Source of the DNA: Duganella callida
GTDB taxonomy: Bacteria > Pseudomonadota > Gammaproteobacteria > Burkholderiales > Burkholderiaceae_D
Direction of reading: 5' to 3'
NCBI RefSeq assembly: GCF_004614165.1
Contig: NZ_SPVG01000185.1
Location: 1-64,000 of the forward strand
Length of the DNA stretch: 64,000 nucleotides
Part shown: positions 44,121-55,189 of the stretch, one piece after another
How the letters are laid out: each line of letters begins with the position of its first letter
Numbering within the stretch: position 1 is the first letter of the stretch
Program-made: the position numbers and the translations under genes
Notes under the pieces: model-generated
Told to the model about the DNA's origin: nothing
What the model saw: only the letters and a program-made list of their open reading frames with translations
Database searches by the model: none

Positions 44121-44793
44121 ATGCGCACCCGTATCAAGATCTGCGGCCTGACCCGCGAGCAGGACATCGAGGCCGTGGTGGCCGCCGGCGCGGATGCGAT
44201 CGGTTTCGTGTTTTATCCCAAGAGCCCGCGCCATGTGACGCCCGAACGCGCGGCCGGGCTGTTGCGCGCGGTGCCGCCGTTCATCTCCACCGTCGGCCTG
44301 TTCGTCAACGCCACGCCGGACCAGGTGGCGGCCGCGGTGCGCGTGGCACCCTTGTCGCTGCTGCAGCTGCACGGCGACGAAACGGTGGCCGAAGCCGCCG
44401 CCATCGGCGCGGCGGCCGGACGACAGTTCATGAAAGTGTTCCGCGTCAAACCTGACACCACGCCGGCCGAACTGTTAGAATATGAGCAGCAATGCCGCGC
44501 CGCCAGTCCCTTGTTCACCAGCCTGTTGCTGGACACATATGTGGATGCCTACGGAGGCGCAGGAAAGGGTTTTGATTGGTCTCTCGTCCCAAAAGAGCTC
44601 GCGCCTCGGGTCGTTTTAAGTGGTGGGTTGAGCGTACACAACGCGACTGACGCGGTGGTAGGTGTTCGTCCCTACGCCGTCGACATCAGCTCTGGTGTCG
44701 AGGCCGCCAAGGGAATCAAGGATGCCCGCAAGATCGCCGACTTTGTCGCCGCGGTGCGGGCCGCTGATGCCACACTTGAAAGAGAAACCCATC

Positions 44794-44822
<29 letters not shown>
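44121..44822 (+). CDS. trpF: phosphoribosylanthranilate isomerase
   Basis: 233 residues. [20 protein letters not shown] holds the catalytic cysteine; [20 protein letters not shown] and [19 protein letters not shown] are the phosphate-binding loops. Third enzyme of the pathway from anthranilate to tryptophan. The 3' end overlaps the start of trpB by 29 bases. Confidence 0.94.
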
Positions 44823-46020
<1,198 letters not shown>

Positions 46021-46031
46021 GGAAAACCGAC

Positions 46032-46829
46032 ATGTCCAAGATTGCAGCAACCTTCAGCGCCTTGAAGGCGCAACACAAGACCGCGCTCGTCACTTTCATC
46101 ACCGCCGGCGATCCGGCGCCGGAACTGACCGTACCGCTGATGCACGCGCTGGTGGCCGGCGGCGCCGACATCATCGAACTGGGCGTGCCGTTTTCCGATC
46201 CGATGGCCGAGGGCCCGGTGATCCAGCGCGCCTGCGAACGGGCGCTGGCGCATGGCGTCGGCATCAAGGATGTGTTTGCTTACGTGGCCGAGTTCCGCAA
46301 GACCAACCAGACCACGCCGGTGGTGCTGATGGGCTATGCCAATCCGATCGAGCGCATCGGCGCGGACGCGTTCATCGCCCAGTCGCAGGCGGCGGGGGCG
46401 GACGGCGCCATCGTGGTCGACTATCCGCCGGAAGAGTGCGAAGACTTCGCGGCGGCCATGCGCGCGGCCGGGCTGGACCTGATCTTCCTGCTGGCGCCGA
46501 CCTCGACCGAGCAGCGCATCGCCCAGGTCGCCAAGGTCGGCGGCGGCTTCAGCTATTACGTCTCGCTGAAAGGTGTGACCGGCGCCGGCAATATCGATAC
46601 GGTCGATGTGGCGAATCGCCTGAGCGCGATCCGCAAGCACGTGCAGTTGCCGGTGGGAGTAGGCTTCGGCATCCGCGACGGCGCCACCGCGCGCGCCGTG
46701 GCCGAGGTGGCGGACGCCGTGGTGATCGGCAGCCGCATCATCCAGGAAATCGAAACCGCCGGGAAGGACGGCGCGGTCGCCGCCGTGCAAGCCTTCACCG
46801 TCTCCATCCGCACCGCCCTCGACGCCTGA
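46032..46829 (+). CDS. trpA: tryptophan synthase alpha chain
   Basis: 265 residues. The catalytic Glu lies in [31 protein letters not shown] and the phosphate-binding loops [10 protein letters not shown] and [16 protein letters not shown] follow. It cleaves indoleglycerol phosphate and channels indole to TrpB. A toxin-antitoxin-like pair separates it from accD. Confidence 0.95.
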   Translation: MSKIAATFSALKAQHKTALVTFITAGDPAPELTVPLMHALVAGGADIIELGVPFSDPMAEGPVIQRACERALAHGVGIKDVFAYVAEFRKTNQTTPVVLMGYANPIERIGADAFIAQSQAAGADGAIVVDYPPEECEDFAAAMRAAGLDLIFLLAPTSTEQRIAQVAKVGGGFSYYVSLKGVTGAGNIDTVDVANRLSAIRKHVQLPVGVGFGIRDGATARAVAEVADAVVIGSRIIQEIETAGKDGAVAAVQAFTVSIRTALDA

Positions 46830-46898
46830 GGTCACGCAAATCCCGACTGCTCACCTTGATACATAGTTAAGTACTCGCTATGTTGAAAGGGAGCGGTC

Positions 46899-47147
46899 GT
46901 GCGCTTCACCTGGGATCCCCGCAAGGCCAAAGCCAACCTGCGCAAGCACGGGGTGAGTTTTGAAGAAGCTATTACTGTGTTCGATGACGGCAACGCCGAA
47001 GTCGAATTTGATGCGTCCCACTCTGCAAACGAGGACCGATATTTCATCCGCGGTCATAGCGAAAAAGCGCGACGGCTGCTTGTCTGTCACTGCTATCGAG
47101 ATGGCGGAACCGTGCGAATGATTTCCGCGAGAAAGACTTCTTATTGA
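46899..47147 (+). CDS. brnT: BrnT-family ribonuclease toxin
   Basis: 82 residues with the BrnT pattern: FTWDPRKAKANLRKHGVSFE, EAITVFDDGNAEVEFD, then EDRYFIRGHSEKARRLLVC and RMISARKTSY. BrnT toxins have a RelE-like fold and cut RNA. GTG start with GGGAG a few bases upstream. A small gene follows in the antitoxin position. Codon use is less GC-biased than the trp genes on both sides, suggesting insertion. Confidence 0.82.
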   Translation: MRFTWDPRKAKANLRKHGVSFEEAITVFDDGNAEVEFDASHSANEDRYFIRGHSEKARRLLVCHCYRDGGTVRMISARKTSY

Positions 47148-47158
47148 AAGGACATCCG

Positions 47159-47371
47159 ATGCGCAAGGTTATATCTAATCCCTACTTTGACGAGCTAAGT
47201 AAAGAGATAACATTCCGATTGGATTTTCATTCCGTCGACTATTATCGGAAACTCGGCGAGCCATATGGCTTGTCGGCCGAGGAAATGATATACCGTTACC
47301 TGCGGTATATTGCGGGTGCGGGTTACACAATTGATATCAATGAGCCCACACTTTCAGAGCGGCAGAGGTAG
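47159..47371 (+). CDS. putative antitoxin partner of BrnT
   Basis: 70 residues: a strand (EITFRLDFHSVDYYRKLGEP) followed by helices (YGLSAEEMIYRYLRYIAGAG), which looks like a ribbon-helix-helix dimer domain. Position directly downstream of the toxin is that of brnA; the sequence is not a typical BrnA, so the name is withheld. Start MRKVIS has AAAGGA six bases before it; a TTG upstream is possible. Confidence 0.65.
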   Translation: MRKVISNPYFDELSKEITFRLDFHSVDYYRKLGEPYGLSAEEMIYRYLRYIAGAGYTIDINEPTLSERQR

Positions 47372-47494
47372 TGGTTTTCCTCTAAACAGCCAACTTGGTC
47401 ATGACGGACTGTCAAAATTATTGTAAGGCAATGTTCGACAGGGGGGCGAGAAACGGCTACACTTCGGCCCACGAGTAAGCTGCAAGGAGAATTT

Positions 47495-48367
47495 ATGAGT
47501 TGGTTGGAAAAACTGCTGCCCCCACGTATCCAGCGTTCCGACGCCGGCGCCCGCAAGACCATGCCGGAAGGCCTGTGGGTCAAATGCCCGTCGTGCGAGG
47601 CGGTGCTGTATCGTACCGACCTGGAGTCGAATCTGCACGTCTGCCCGAAATGCGACCACCACATGCGCATCCGCGCCCGCGAGCGCCTCGACAGCCTGCT
47701 CGACGCCGGCGGCCGTTATGAAATCGGCATGGACACGCTGCCGGTCGATACCCTGAAGTTCAAGGACAGCAAGAAATATCCGGACCGCCTCAAGCAGGCG
47801 ATGGAAGCCACCGGCGAAACCGACGCGCTGGTCGTCATGGGCGGCTCGATCATGAGCCTGCCGGCTGTGGTGGCGTGCTTCGAATTCGAATTCATGGGCG
47901 GCTCCATGGGCTCGGTGGTCGGCGAGCGCTTCGTGCGCGGCGCCCAGGTCGCGCTGGAGCAGAAGGTGCCGTTCATCTGCATCACCGCCACCGGCGGCGC
48001 CCGTATGCAGGAAGGTCTGCTGTCGCTGATGCAGATGGCCAAGACCACCGCCATGCTGACCAAGCTGTCGGACAAGAAACTGCCGTTCATCAGCGTGCTG
48101 ACCGACCCGACCATGGGTGGCGTGTCCGCCTCGTTCGCCTTCATGGGCGACGTGGTGATCGCCGAGCCGAAGGCCCTGATCGGCTTCGCCGGCCCGCGCG
48201 TGATCGAGAACACCGTGCGTGAAAAACTGCCGGAAGGCTTCCAGCGTTCGGAATTCCTGGTGCAGAAGGGCGCCGTCGACATGATCGTCGATCGCCGCAA
48301 GATGCGCGAGGAAATCGCCCGCCTGCTGGCACTGTTGCAAAATCAGCCAGTGGAAGTGCTGGCTTAA
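47495..48367 (+). CDS. accD: acetyl-CoA carboxylase carboxyltransferase subunit beta
   Basis: 290 residues. The N-terminal zinc ribbon is CPSC...CPKC ([27 protein letters not shown]). The crotonase-like domain has [20 protein letters not shown] and [18 protein letters not shown]. It forms the carboxyltransferase with AccA for fatty acid synthesis. trpA-accD-folC is the usual order; here a TA-like pair intervenes. Confidence 0.95.
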   Translation: MSWLEKLLPPRIQRSDAGARKTMPEGLWVKCPSCEAVLYRTDLESNLHVCPKCDHHMRIRARERLDSLLDAGGRYEIGMDTLPVDTLKFKDSKKYPDRLKQAMEATGETDALVVMGGSIMSLPAVVACFEFEFMGGSMGSVVGERFVRGAQVALEQKVPFICITATGGARMQEGLLSLMQMAKTTAMLTKLSDKKLPFISVLTDPTMGGVSASFAFMGDVVIAEPKALIGFAGPRVIENTVREKLPEGFQRSEFLVQKGAVDMIVDRRKMREEIARLLALLQNQPVEVLA

Positions 48368-48445
48368 TCCAGCCACCGCCCCACGCAACGGCGCGCAATC
48401 GGATATCATCCGGCCTGCGCGCCGTTTTTCATTTCAGATTTCATC

Positions 48446-49735
48446 ATGTCGAACCTCCCAACTACTTTGCCCGCCTGGCTGGCCTTGCTCGAATCGCGCC
48501 ATGCCGAAACCGTCATCAACATGGGCCTGGACCGCGTGCTGGCGGTCAAGGAACGCCTGCAGCTGAGCTTCAGCTGCCCCGTCATCATGGTGGCCGGCAC
48601 CAACGGCAAGGGGTCGACCTGCGCCATGCTGGAATCGATCCTGATGACCGCCGGCTACAAGGTCGGCCTGTACATCAAGCCGCACTTCCTCGACTTTAAC
48701 GAGCGCGCCCGCATCAATGGCGACATGGCCAGCGACGAGACGCTGGTGGCCGCCTTCAACGCGGTCGAGGCCGCGCGCGGCGATGTCTCGCTGACCTATT
48801 TCGAATTCACCACCCTGGCCATCATGAAGCTGCTGTCGCAGGCCGGCATGGATGTGGTCATCCTGGAGGTGGGCCTGGGCGGACGCCTGGACGCGGTCAA
48901 CATTGTTGATGCCGACGTGTCCATCGTCACCAGCGTCGATATCGATCATACCGATTACCTCGGCGACACGCGCGAGAAGATCGGCTTCGAGAAGGCTGGC
49001 ATCTTCCGTCCGGGCAAGACCGCGATCTGCTCCGACCCGATGCCGCCGCAGTCGCTGGTCGACCATGCCAACGCCATCGGCGCCGACCTGTGGCTGATGG
49101 GCCGCGATTTCAACTACGCCGGCGACAAGCAGCAATGGAACTACGGCGGCCGCGGCCAGCGCCGCAACGCGCTGGCCTATCCCAGCCTGCGCGGCGCCAA
49201 CCAGATCCTCAACGCCTGCGCCGCCCTGGCCGCGCTGGAGGCGCTGAAGATCGAGCTGCCGGTCGGCGCGCAGGAAGTGCGCACCGGCCTGGTCACGGTC
49301 GAGCTGCCGGGCCGCTTCCAGGTGCTGCCGGGCCGTCCGGCCATCATTCTGGACGTGGCGCACAATCCGCACGCCGCCGCCGCGCTCAACCAGAACCTCG
49401 GCAACATGGGTTTCCACCGTTACACCTATGCCGTGTTCGGCTCCATGCACGACAAGGATATCGACGGCGTGATCGCCGCCATGTCCGAGCATGTCGACCA
49501 CTGGTGCCTGGCCACGCTGCCGTCGCCGCGCTCGGCCTCGGCCTCGGAACTGGCCGCCAAGGTGCAATCGGTGCAGCCCGATCGCGACGAACGCACCATC
49601 AATGTGTTCGACGACCCCGGTGCGGCGTACGCAAATGCCGTCAGCCGGGCTGGGGAGGATGATAGAATTGTGGTCTTTGGATCGTTCCTGACCGTCGCCG
49701 GCGTCATGGCGGCGCGAAAATCCTCACTTCATTGA
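48446..49735 (+). CDS. folC: bifunctional folylpolyglutamate/dihydrofolate synthase
   Basis: 429 residues. The ATP loop is VAGTNGKGSTCAMLE; YIKPHFLDFNERARING and VILEVGLGGRLDAVN bind substrate and metal; DVAHNPHAAAALNQNL starts the C-terminal domain. It adds glutamates to folate. In line with accD and followed by the SPOR gene 21 bases on. Confidence 0.94.
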   Translation: MSNLPTTLPAWLALLESRHAETVINMGLDRVLAVKERLQLSFSCPVIMVAGTNGKGSTCAMLESILMTAGYKVGLYIKPHFLDFNERARINGDMASDETLVAAFNAVEAARGDVSLTYFEFTTLAIMKLLSQAGMDVVILEVGLGGRLDAVNIVDADVSIVTSVDIDHTDYLGDTREKIGFEKAGIFRPGKTAICSDPMPPQSLVDHANAIGADLWLMGRDFNYAGDKQQWNYGGRGQRRNALAYPSLRGANQILNACAALAALEALKIELPVGAQEVRTGLVTVELPGRFQVLPGRPAIILDVAHNPHAAAALNQNLGNMGFHRYTYAVFGSMHDKDIDGVIAAMSEHVDHWCLATLPSPRSASASELAAKVQSVQPDRDERTINVFDDPGAAYANAVSRAGEDDRIVVFGSFLTVAGVMAARKSSLH

Positions 49736-49756
49736 ACCACAGGACTGAAATCACGC

Positions 49757-50752
49757 ATGGGCTTGTTCTCGAAATTCGGTAAAAACAAGCAAGAAACTGC
49801 CGGTCAAGACAGCGGCTACTACACCAGCGCGGATGACCGCGCGTTGTCGGAGCGCGCACGCGCCAAGCGCGCGTCGTCGGCCGAGGGCAACACCAAGCGC
49901 CGCACGCGCGAGCGTGAGGAAGATGAAGCCGTGTTGCCTGAAAAGAAACGCGCACGCCGCCGCCTGGTCGGCGCCATCGCGCTGGCGCTGGCGGTCGCGG
50001 TCGGCCTGCCGATGGTGCTGGATTCCGAACCCAAGCCGCTGGCCTCCGATATCGAGATCAAGATTCCGTCCAAGGACAAGCCGGCTGACGCCGTGACGCC
50101 GCCGCCCGCTGCCGCGGTGCCGGCCGCCGCCGCGCTGGACAGCAAGGAAGAAATCGTCGACGACGTCAAACCGTCCAAGCCGGCCGCCGCCGACCTCGCC
50201 GCCGCGCCAGCCAAGGCCGACACCGCCAAGGCCGACACCGCCAAGGCGGACGCCGAGGCCGAAGCCAGGGCCCGCGCCAGGGCGGAAGCCCAGGTCAAGG
50301 CCCAGGCCGAGCGCGAACTGAAAGCCAAGGAGGCGGAAGCCCGCAAGGAAGAAGAACGCAAGTTGGCCGACGCCAAGGCCGAAGCCAAACTGAAAGCGGA
50401 AAAACAGGAAGCCGAGCGCAAACAGGCGGAAGCGAAGAAAGCCGCCGACAAACCCGCCCCGTCCGCCAAGTCGGAAGATGCACGCGCCCTGGCCATCCTG
50501 GAAGGCAAGGGCGCCGCCGCCGACAGCGGCCAGAAATTCGTGCTGCAGGTGGCCGCCCTGAGCGACCAGGGCAAGGTCGATGAACTGCGCGCCAAGCTGA
50601 AAAGCGCCGGCATCAGCTCGTTCACGCAGAAGACCCCGTCGGGCGAGATCACCCGCGTGCGCGTGGGGCCGTTCAGCAGCAAGGAAGAAGCGGAAAAAGT
50701 GAAAGCCAAGTTGAGCAGCATGGGCCTGAGCGGCCGCCTGGAAACGGTCTGA
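49757..50752 (+). CDS. SPOR-domain membrane protein
   Basis: 331 residues. A cytoplasmic basic N-terminus, one membrane helix (LVGAIALALAVAVGLPMVL, about 75-93), a long Ala/Lys/Glu helical stretch with repeated AKADTAKADTAKADAEAEAR, and a C-terminal SPOR domain (FVLQVAALSDQGKVDELRAK, ITRVRVGPFSSKEEAEKVKA). SPOR domains bind denuded glycan at the septum, so a division role is likely (FtsN/DedD type). folC-SPOR-cvpA-purF is the standard order. Confidence 0.9.
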   Translation: MGLFSKFGKNKQETAGQDSGYYTSADDRALSERARAKRASSAEGNTKRRTREREEDEAVLPEKKRARRRLVGAIALALAVAVGLPMVLDSEPKPLASDIEIKIPSKDKPADAVTPPPAAAVPAAAALDSKEEIVDDVKPSKPAAADLAAAPAKADTAKADTAKADAEAEARARARAEAQVKAQAERELKAKEAEARKEEERKLADAKAEAKLKAEKQEAERKQAEAKKAADKPAPSAKSEDARALAILEGKGAAADSGQKFVLQVAALSDQGKVDELRAKLKSAGISSFTQKTPSGEITRVRVGPFSSKEEAEKVKAKLSSMGLSGRLETV

Positions 50753-50770
50753 TCACGCTGGCTGCCCGAC

Positions 50771-51259
50771 GTGACGATATTCGATTATCTGGTGATCTTC
50801 GTGCTGGCCGCGTCGGTCATCATCAGCATGATGCGCGGCCTGGTCAAGGAGGTGCTGTCGCTGGCCGGCTGGGTGGTGGCCTTCGTGCTGGCCAATGCCT
50901 ACGCCGCCGCGCTGGCCGTGATGCTGCCGCCGGTGATTCCGGGCGAGGTGCTGCGCCTGATCCTGGCCTTCGTGGCGCTGTTCATCGGCGTGAAGATTTT
51001 GGCCGGCCTGCTGGCGATGGTGCTGGGCGCCTTGCTGGATGCCGGCGGCCTGAGCCTGCTGGACCGCGCGGCCGGCGCCGCCTTCGGCTTGTGCAAGGGG
51101 CTTGTAATTGTGTTGGCAGCCGTCATCTTGTGCGGGATGACGTCCATGCCGCAGCAGGATTTCTGGAAGCATGCGGTGCTCAGTCCGTACGCCGAGGCTG
51201 GTGTGCACGTATTAAAACCGCATCTTCCGGCTGCATTGGCGCAGCATGTGAATTTTTAG
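50771..51259 (+). CDS. cvpA: CvpA family inner-membrane protein
   Basis: 162 residues with four membrane segments (FDYLVIFVLAASVIISMMRG, LAGWVVAFVLANAYAAALAV, LRLILAFVALFIGVKILAGL, GLCKGLVIVLAAVILCGM). The first carries the CvpA pattern MMRGLVKEVLSLAGW. CvpA is needed for colicin V production in E. coli and is usually next to purF, as here. GTG start. Confidence 0.9.
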   Translation: MTIFDYLVIFVLAASVIISMMRGLVKEVLSLAGWVVAFVLANAYAAALAVMLPPVIPGEVLRLILAFVALFIGVKILAGLLAMVLGALLDAGGLSLLDRAAGAAFGLCKGLVIVLAAVILCGMTSMPQQDFWKHAVLSPYAEAGVHVLKPHLPAALAQHVNF

Positions 51260-51297
51260 ATTCGTTAAATCTGTAGTACCTGTCCAGGAGTACCATC

Positions 51298-52824
51298 ATG
51301 TGTGGCATCGTCGGCGTCGTTTCCCATCAACCTGTCAACCAACTGCTGTATGACGCGCTGCTGTTGCTGCAGCACCGCGGCCAGGATGCGGCGGGTATCG
51401 CGACCAATCACAGCAGTATGTTCGCCATGTACAAGGCCAACGGCCTGGTGCGCGACGTGTTCCGCACCCGTAACATGCGTACGCTGCAAGGCAATTCCGG
51501 TATCGGCCACTGCCGCTACCCGACCGCCGGCTCGTCGAGCGAGGAAGAGGCGCAGCCGTTCTACGTCAACGCGCCGTTCGGCATCACGCTGGCGCACAAC
51601 GGCAACCTGACCAACTGGGAACAGCTGAAGCAGGAGATGTTCGTCAACGACCGCCGCCACATCAACACCGATTCCGACTCGGAAGTGCTGCTGAACGTGC
51701 TGGCGCACGAAATTCAGAAGGCCACGGTCGACATCTCGATCGATGCCGACACCATCTTCAAGGCGGTGGCCGTGCTGCACCGCCGGGTGCGCGGCGGCTA
51801 CGCGGCGGTGGCGCAGATCGCCGGCGTCGGCCTGCTGGCGTTCCGCGATCCGTTCGGTATCCGTCCGCTGTGCCTGGGGGTGAACGAAACCGCGGAAGGC
51901 ACCGAGTACCTGATCGCCTCGGAATCGGTGGCGCTGGAAGGCATGGGCTTCCGCTTCGTGCGCGACATCGCGCCGGGCGAGGCGGTGTTCATCGATGCCG
52001 ACAAGAAGCTGCATTCGCGCCAGTGCGCCGACAATCCGTCGCTGAATCCGTGCGTGTTCGAATACGTCTACCTGGCCCGTCCGGACTCGGTGATCGACGG
52101 CGCCTCGGTGTACAACACGCGCCTGAAAATGGGCGAGTACCTGGCCGACAAGATCAAGCGTCAGGGCCTGGCCGACGACATCGACGTGGTGATGCCGATT
52201 CCGGATTCGTCGCGTCCGGCCGCGATCCAGCTGGCCCTGAAGCTGGGCAAGGAATACCGCGAAGGCTTCATCAAGAACCGCTACATCGGCCGTACCTTCA
52301 TCATGCCGGGCCAGGCCGCGCGCAAGAAGTCGGTGCGCCAGAAGCTGAACGCGATTCCCGATGAATTCAAGGACAAGGTGGTGCTGCTGGTGGACGACTC
52401 GATCGTGCGCGGCACCACCAGCCGCGAGATCGTGCAGATGGCGCGCGACTCGGGCGCCAAGAAAGTGATCTTCGCCTCGGCCGCGCCGCCGGTGATCTAC
52501 CCGAACGTGTACGGCATCGACATGCCGACCCGCGACGAACTGATCGCGCACGGCCGCACGGTGGAGGAAGTGTGCCGCGAGATCACCGCCGACGCGCTGG
52601 TGTATCAGGATCTGGATGCGCTGAAGCGCGCGATTTCGGACGTAAATCCGGCGCTGCAGAATTTCGAGGCATCGTGCTTCGACGGCGTCTACATCACCGG
52701 CGACGTCAGCCAGGAGTATCTGGACAAGCTGGAATACGAGCGCCACAATCCGACCAAGGCCAAGGTGCCGGAAGACGCCGTGCGCACCCAGCTGAACCTG
52801 ACCCGCGCGGCCGCCGAAGCCTGA
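51298..52824 (+). CDS. purF: amidophosphoribosyltransferase
   Basis: 508 residues. Cys2 ([10 protein letters not shown]) becomes the N-terminal nucleophile without propeptide. The glutaminase half has [20 protein letters not shown] and AHNGNLTNW; the phosphoribosyl half has [19 protein letters not shown]. First step of de novo purine synthesis. metZ starts two bases after the stop. Confidence 0.96.
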   Translation: MCGIVGVVSHQPVNQLLYDALLLLQHRGQDAAGIATNHSSMFAMYKANGLVRDVFRTRNMRTLQGNSGIGHCRYPTAGSSSEEEAQPFYVNAPFGITLAHNGNLTNWEQLKQEMFVNDRRHINTDSDSEVLLNVLAHEIQKATVDISIDADTIFKAVAVLHRRVRGGYAAVAQIAGVGLLAFRDPFGIRPLCLGVNETAEGTEYLIASESVALEGMGFRFVRDIAPGEAVFIDADKKLHSRQCADNPSLNPCVFEYVYLARPDSVIDGASVYNTRLKMGEYLADKIKRQGLADDIDVVMPIPDSSRPAAIQLALKLGKEYREGFIKNRYIGRTFIMPGQAARKKSVRQKLNAIPDEFKDKVVLLVDDSIVRGTTSREIVQMARDSGAKKVIFASAAPPVIYPNVYGIDMPTRDELIAHGRTVEEVCREITADALVYQDLDALKRAISDVNPALQNFEASCFDGVYITGDVSQEYLDKLEYERHNPTKAKVPEDAVRTQLNLTRAAAEA

Positions 52825-52826
52825 TC

Positions 52827-54071
52827 ATGAGCGAGACCAAAACCTACGGTTTCACCACCACCATTCTGCACGGCGACCGGCAGAAGGGCATCGAGCACGG
52901 CTCGCTGCACAAGCCTATCCACACCTCGGTGGCCTTCGGCTACGCCGATGCGCGCCAACTGGCGGCGGTGTTCCAGAGCAAGGAGCCCGGCTTCCGCTAC
53001 GGCCGCCAGGGCAACCCGACCATCTCGGCGCTGGAAGAGAAGGTCAACCAGATGGAGCAGGGCGTGGGCACGCTGTGCTTCGCCACCGGCATGGGCGCGA
53101 TCGGCGCGGTGGTGCAGTCGCTGCTGCGCGCCGGCGACCACGTGGTGTCCTCGTCCTTCCTGTTCGGCAACACCAACAGCCTGTGGCAGACCGCCATGAG
53201 CCAGGGCATTGGCGTCTCGTTCGTGGACGCCACCGATGTCGCCAATGTCGAAGCGGCGCTCACCGACAACACCCGCATCGTGTTCGTGGAAACCATCGCC
53301 AACCCGCGCACCCAGGTGGCGGACCTGAAGCGCATCGGCGAACTGTGCCAGCAGCGCGGCATCCTGTACGTGGTGGACAACACCATGACCACGCCGTATC
53401 TGTTCCAGCCGAAGAACGTCGGCGCCGGGCTGGTGGTCAACGCGTTGACCAAGTCGATCGGCGGCCACGGCAATGCGCTGGGCGGCAGTCTGACCGATAC
53501 CGGCGCCTACGACTGGGCGCGCTATCCGAACATCTACGAGAACTACAAGAAGAACGCGGCGAAGAACTGGGGGCTGGCGCAGATCCGCGCCAAGGGCTTG
53601 CGCGACTTCGGCGCCTCGCTGGCGCCCGATGCGGCGCACCACATCGCGGTCGGCGCCGAGACGCTGGCCCTGCGCATGCAGCGCACTACCGCCAACGCCC
53701 TGGCGCTGGCCGAGCTGCTGGAGAAGGATGAGCGCGTCGCGGCGGTCCACTATCCGGGACTGCCGTCGCACCCGCAGTACGCGATCAGCAAGGAACTGTT
53801 CCGCGCGCCCGGCTCGCTGCTGAGCTTCGAACTGAAGGACGGCCTGGATTGCTTCGACTTCCTCAACCGCCTCAAGCTGGCGATCCCCGCCTCCAACCTG
53901 GGCGACAACCGCACCCTGATCATTCCGGTGGCGCACACCATCTTCTACGAGATGGGCGCGCAACGTCGTGCCTCGATGGGCATCGCGGAATCGCTGATAC
54001 GGGTTTCGGTCGGCATCGAAGACACCGACGACCTGCTCGACGACTTCTGCTGCGCGCTGGAAGGCTGCTGA
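52827..54071 (+). CDS. metZ: O-succinylhomoserine sulfhydrylase / cystathionine gamma-synthase family
   Basis: 414 residues. The PLP enzyme motifs are RYGRQGNPTISALEEKV, ATGMGAIGAVVQSLLRAGD, and the lysine in NALTKSIGGHGNALGG; the end has RRASMGIAESLIRVSVGIED. It makes homocysteine from an activated homoserine. The family includes cystathionine gamma-synthase, so the precise substrate is uncertain; purF-metZ is the usual order in betaproteobacteria. Confidence 0.85.
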   Translation: MSETKTYGFTTTILHGDRQKGIEHGSLHKPIHTSVAFGYADARQLAAVFQSKEPGFRYGRQGNPTISALEEKVNQMEQGVGTLCFATGMGAIGAVVQSLLRAGDHVVSSSFLFGNTNSLWQTAMSQGIGVSFVDATDVANVEAALTDNTRIVFVETIANPRTQVADLKRIGELCQQRGILYVVDNTMTTPYLFQPKNVGAGLVVNALTKSIGGHGNALGGSLTDTGAYDWARYPNIYENYKKNAAKNWGLAQIRAKGLRDFGASLAPDAAHHIAVGAETLALRMQRTTANALALAELLEKDERVAAVHYPGLPSHPQYAISKELFRAPGSLLSFELKDGLDCFDFLNRLKLAIPASNLGDNRTLIIPVAHTIFYEMGAQRRASMGIAESLIRVSVGIEDTDDLLDDFCCALEGC

Positions 54072-54075
54072 CGCC

Positions 54076-54528
54076 ATGCGCGCGCTGATCGCCACCGGCC
54101 TGTTCGCGGCAAGCGCCGCGGCCCAGACCGGCGATCACCGCGCCGACGTCGCTTACTACACCCAGCGTTACGACGGCGCCGACATCGCGCTGTCGCACTT
54201 TCACTGCGGCGCCGCCAGCGCCGTGCGCACGGCCGACGAGCGCAGTGCCTGGCTCGCATGCTACGGGCGCTTTACCGCCAACTACCAGGCCGCCTTGCCG
54301 GTCGGCCGCAGCATTCCCGCCGAGGTGGCGGACGCGATGAGCGATGCCGAGCTGGCGCAGGCGCAAAAACGGATGAGTGAAGTGTTTGTGCAGATCGCAC
54401 AGGAGGCACGCCTGCAGGCCGGACTGGTCTTGCAGGCGCAGGGGAACGGTGCGCTTAGTGCCAGGTCCGCATCAGACCGACCGCCAAGCCTTCCAGTGCA
54501 AACTCATCCGCCTGAGGATCGACCGTGA
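54076..54528 (+). CDS. exported protein of unknown function overlapping lexA
   Basis: 150 residues. A short signal peptide ([16 protein letters not shown]) precedes a helical domain with two cysteines ([36 protein letters not shown]). The last 74 bases run antisense to the 3' end of lexA, so its final 25 residues are probably unconserved. No family recognised. It follows metZ by four bases, which supports it being real. Confidence 0.55.
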   Translation: MRALIATGLFAASAAAQTGDHRADVAYYTQRYDGADIALSHFHCGAASAVRTADERSAWLACYGRFTANYQAALPVGRSIPAEVADAMSDAELAQAQKRMSEVFVQIAQEARLQAGLVLQAQGNGALSARSASDRPPSLPVQTHPPEDRP

Positions 54529-55096
54529 TCACCTTGAAGTCCGGGTTTTCCGGCAGCAGCTCGACGGTGGAACCGGTCTTGCGGTAACGCTTGACCGTCA
54601 CCTCGCTGCCGATGCGGGCCACCACGATCTGGCCGTTCTTGGCGCTGTCCACCTTTTTCACGGCCAGCAGGTCGCCGTCCATGATGCCGGCGTCGCGCAT
54701 CGACTCGCCGCGCACCTTCAGCAGGTAGTCGGGCTTGGCGGAGAACATGGCCGGATCGACGTTGTAGCTGGCCTCCAGGTTTTCCTGCGCCAGGATAGGC
54801 GAGCCGGCGGCCACGCGGCCGATCAGCGGCAGCGACATCATCATCACCGCGGCCGGCACCTTCGGTGTGGCCGGCTCGGCATGCACGCCCAGCAGGCGGA
54901 TGCCGCGCGACGTGCCGGCGGCGATCTCGATCGCGCCCTTGCGCGCCAGCGCCTGCAGGTGCTCCTCGGCGGCGTTGGCGGACTTGAAGCCCAGTTCATT
55001 GGCGATCTCGGCGCGGGTCGGCGGGAAGCCGGTATTTTCGATGGCGTCCTTGATCAGATTCAGGATTTGTTCCTGACGGGCGGTGAGCTTGAGCAT
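54455..55096 (-). CDS. lexA: SOS repressor LexA
   Basis: 213 residues. The winged-helix DNA-binding domain is at 1-70 ([40 protein letters not shown]). The cleavage site is the Ala-Gly bond in GRVAAGSPI; the catalytic pair is Ser in [10 protein letters not shown] and Lys in [10 protein letters not shown]. Start MLKLTA matches the family; the longer frame runs through the promoter. A perfect SOS box lies 28 bases upstream, so it is autoregulated. Confidence 0.96.
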   Translation of the reverse strand: MLKLTARQEQILNLIKDAIENTGFPPTRAEIANELGFKSANAAEEHLQALARKGAIEIAAGTSRGIRLLGVHAEPATPKVPAAVMMMSLPLIGRVAAGSPILAQENLEASYNVDPAMFSAKPDYLLKVRGESMRDAGIMDGDLLAVKKVDSAKNGQIVVARIGSEVTVKRYRKTGSTVELLPENPDFKVITVDPQADEFALEGLAVGLMRTWH

Positions 55097-55123
55097 GTCG
55101 TTGAGCCTGTGTTTAAAGACAGT

Positions 55124-55139
55124 CTGTATTTTTGTACAG
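55124..55139 (-). promoter_or_regulatory. LexA operator (SOS box)
   Basis: CTGTACAAAAATACAG on the minus strand: the CTGT-N8-ACAG consensus with both halves perfect, upstream of lexA. Expected negative autoregulation. Confidence 0.92.
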
Positions 55140-55189
55140 TATGGGGCGAAATGCAAGGGAATTTGTTGCTCAGCGCGAAATAAATTCAT

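Noticed and set aside
44662-44793. Longer trpB start inside trpF
   Set aside because: Adds over 40 residues not found in TrpB; the start near 44794 gives the family length.
49819-50721. Ser/Ala-rich minus-strand open frame opposite the SPOR gene
   Set aside because: A mirror of the Lys/Ala/Glu-rich coiled region on the other strand, with no independent support.
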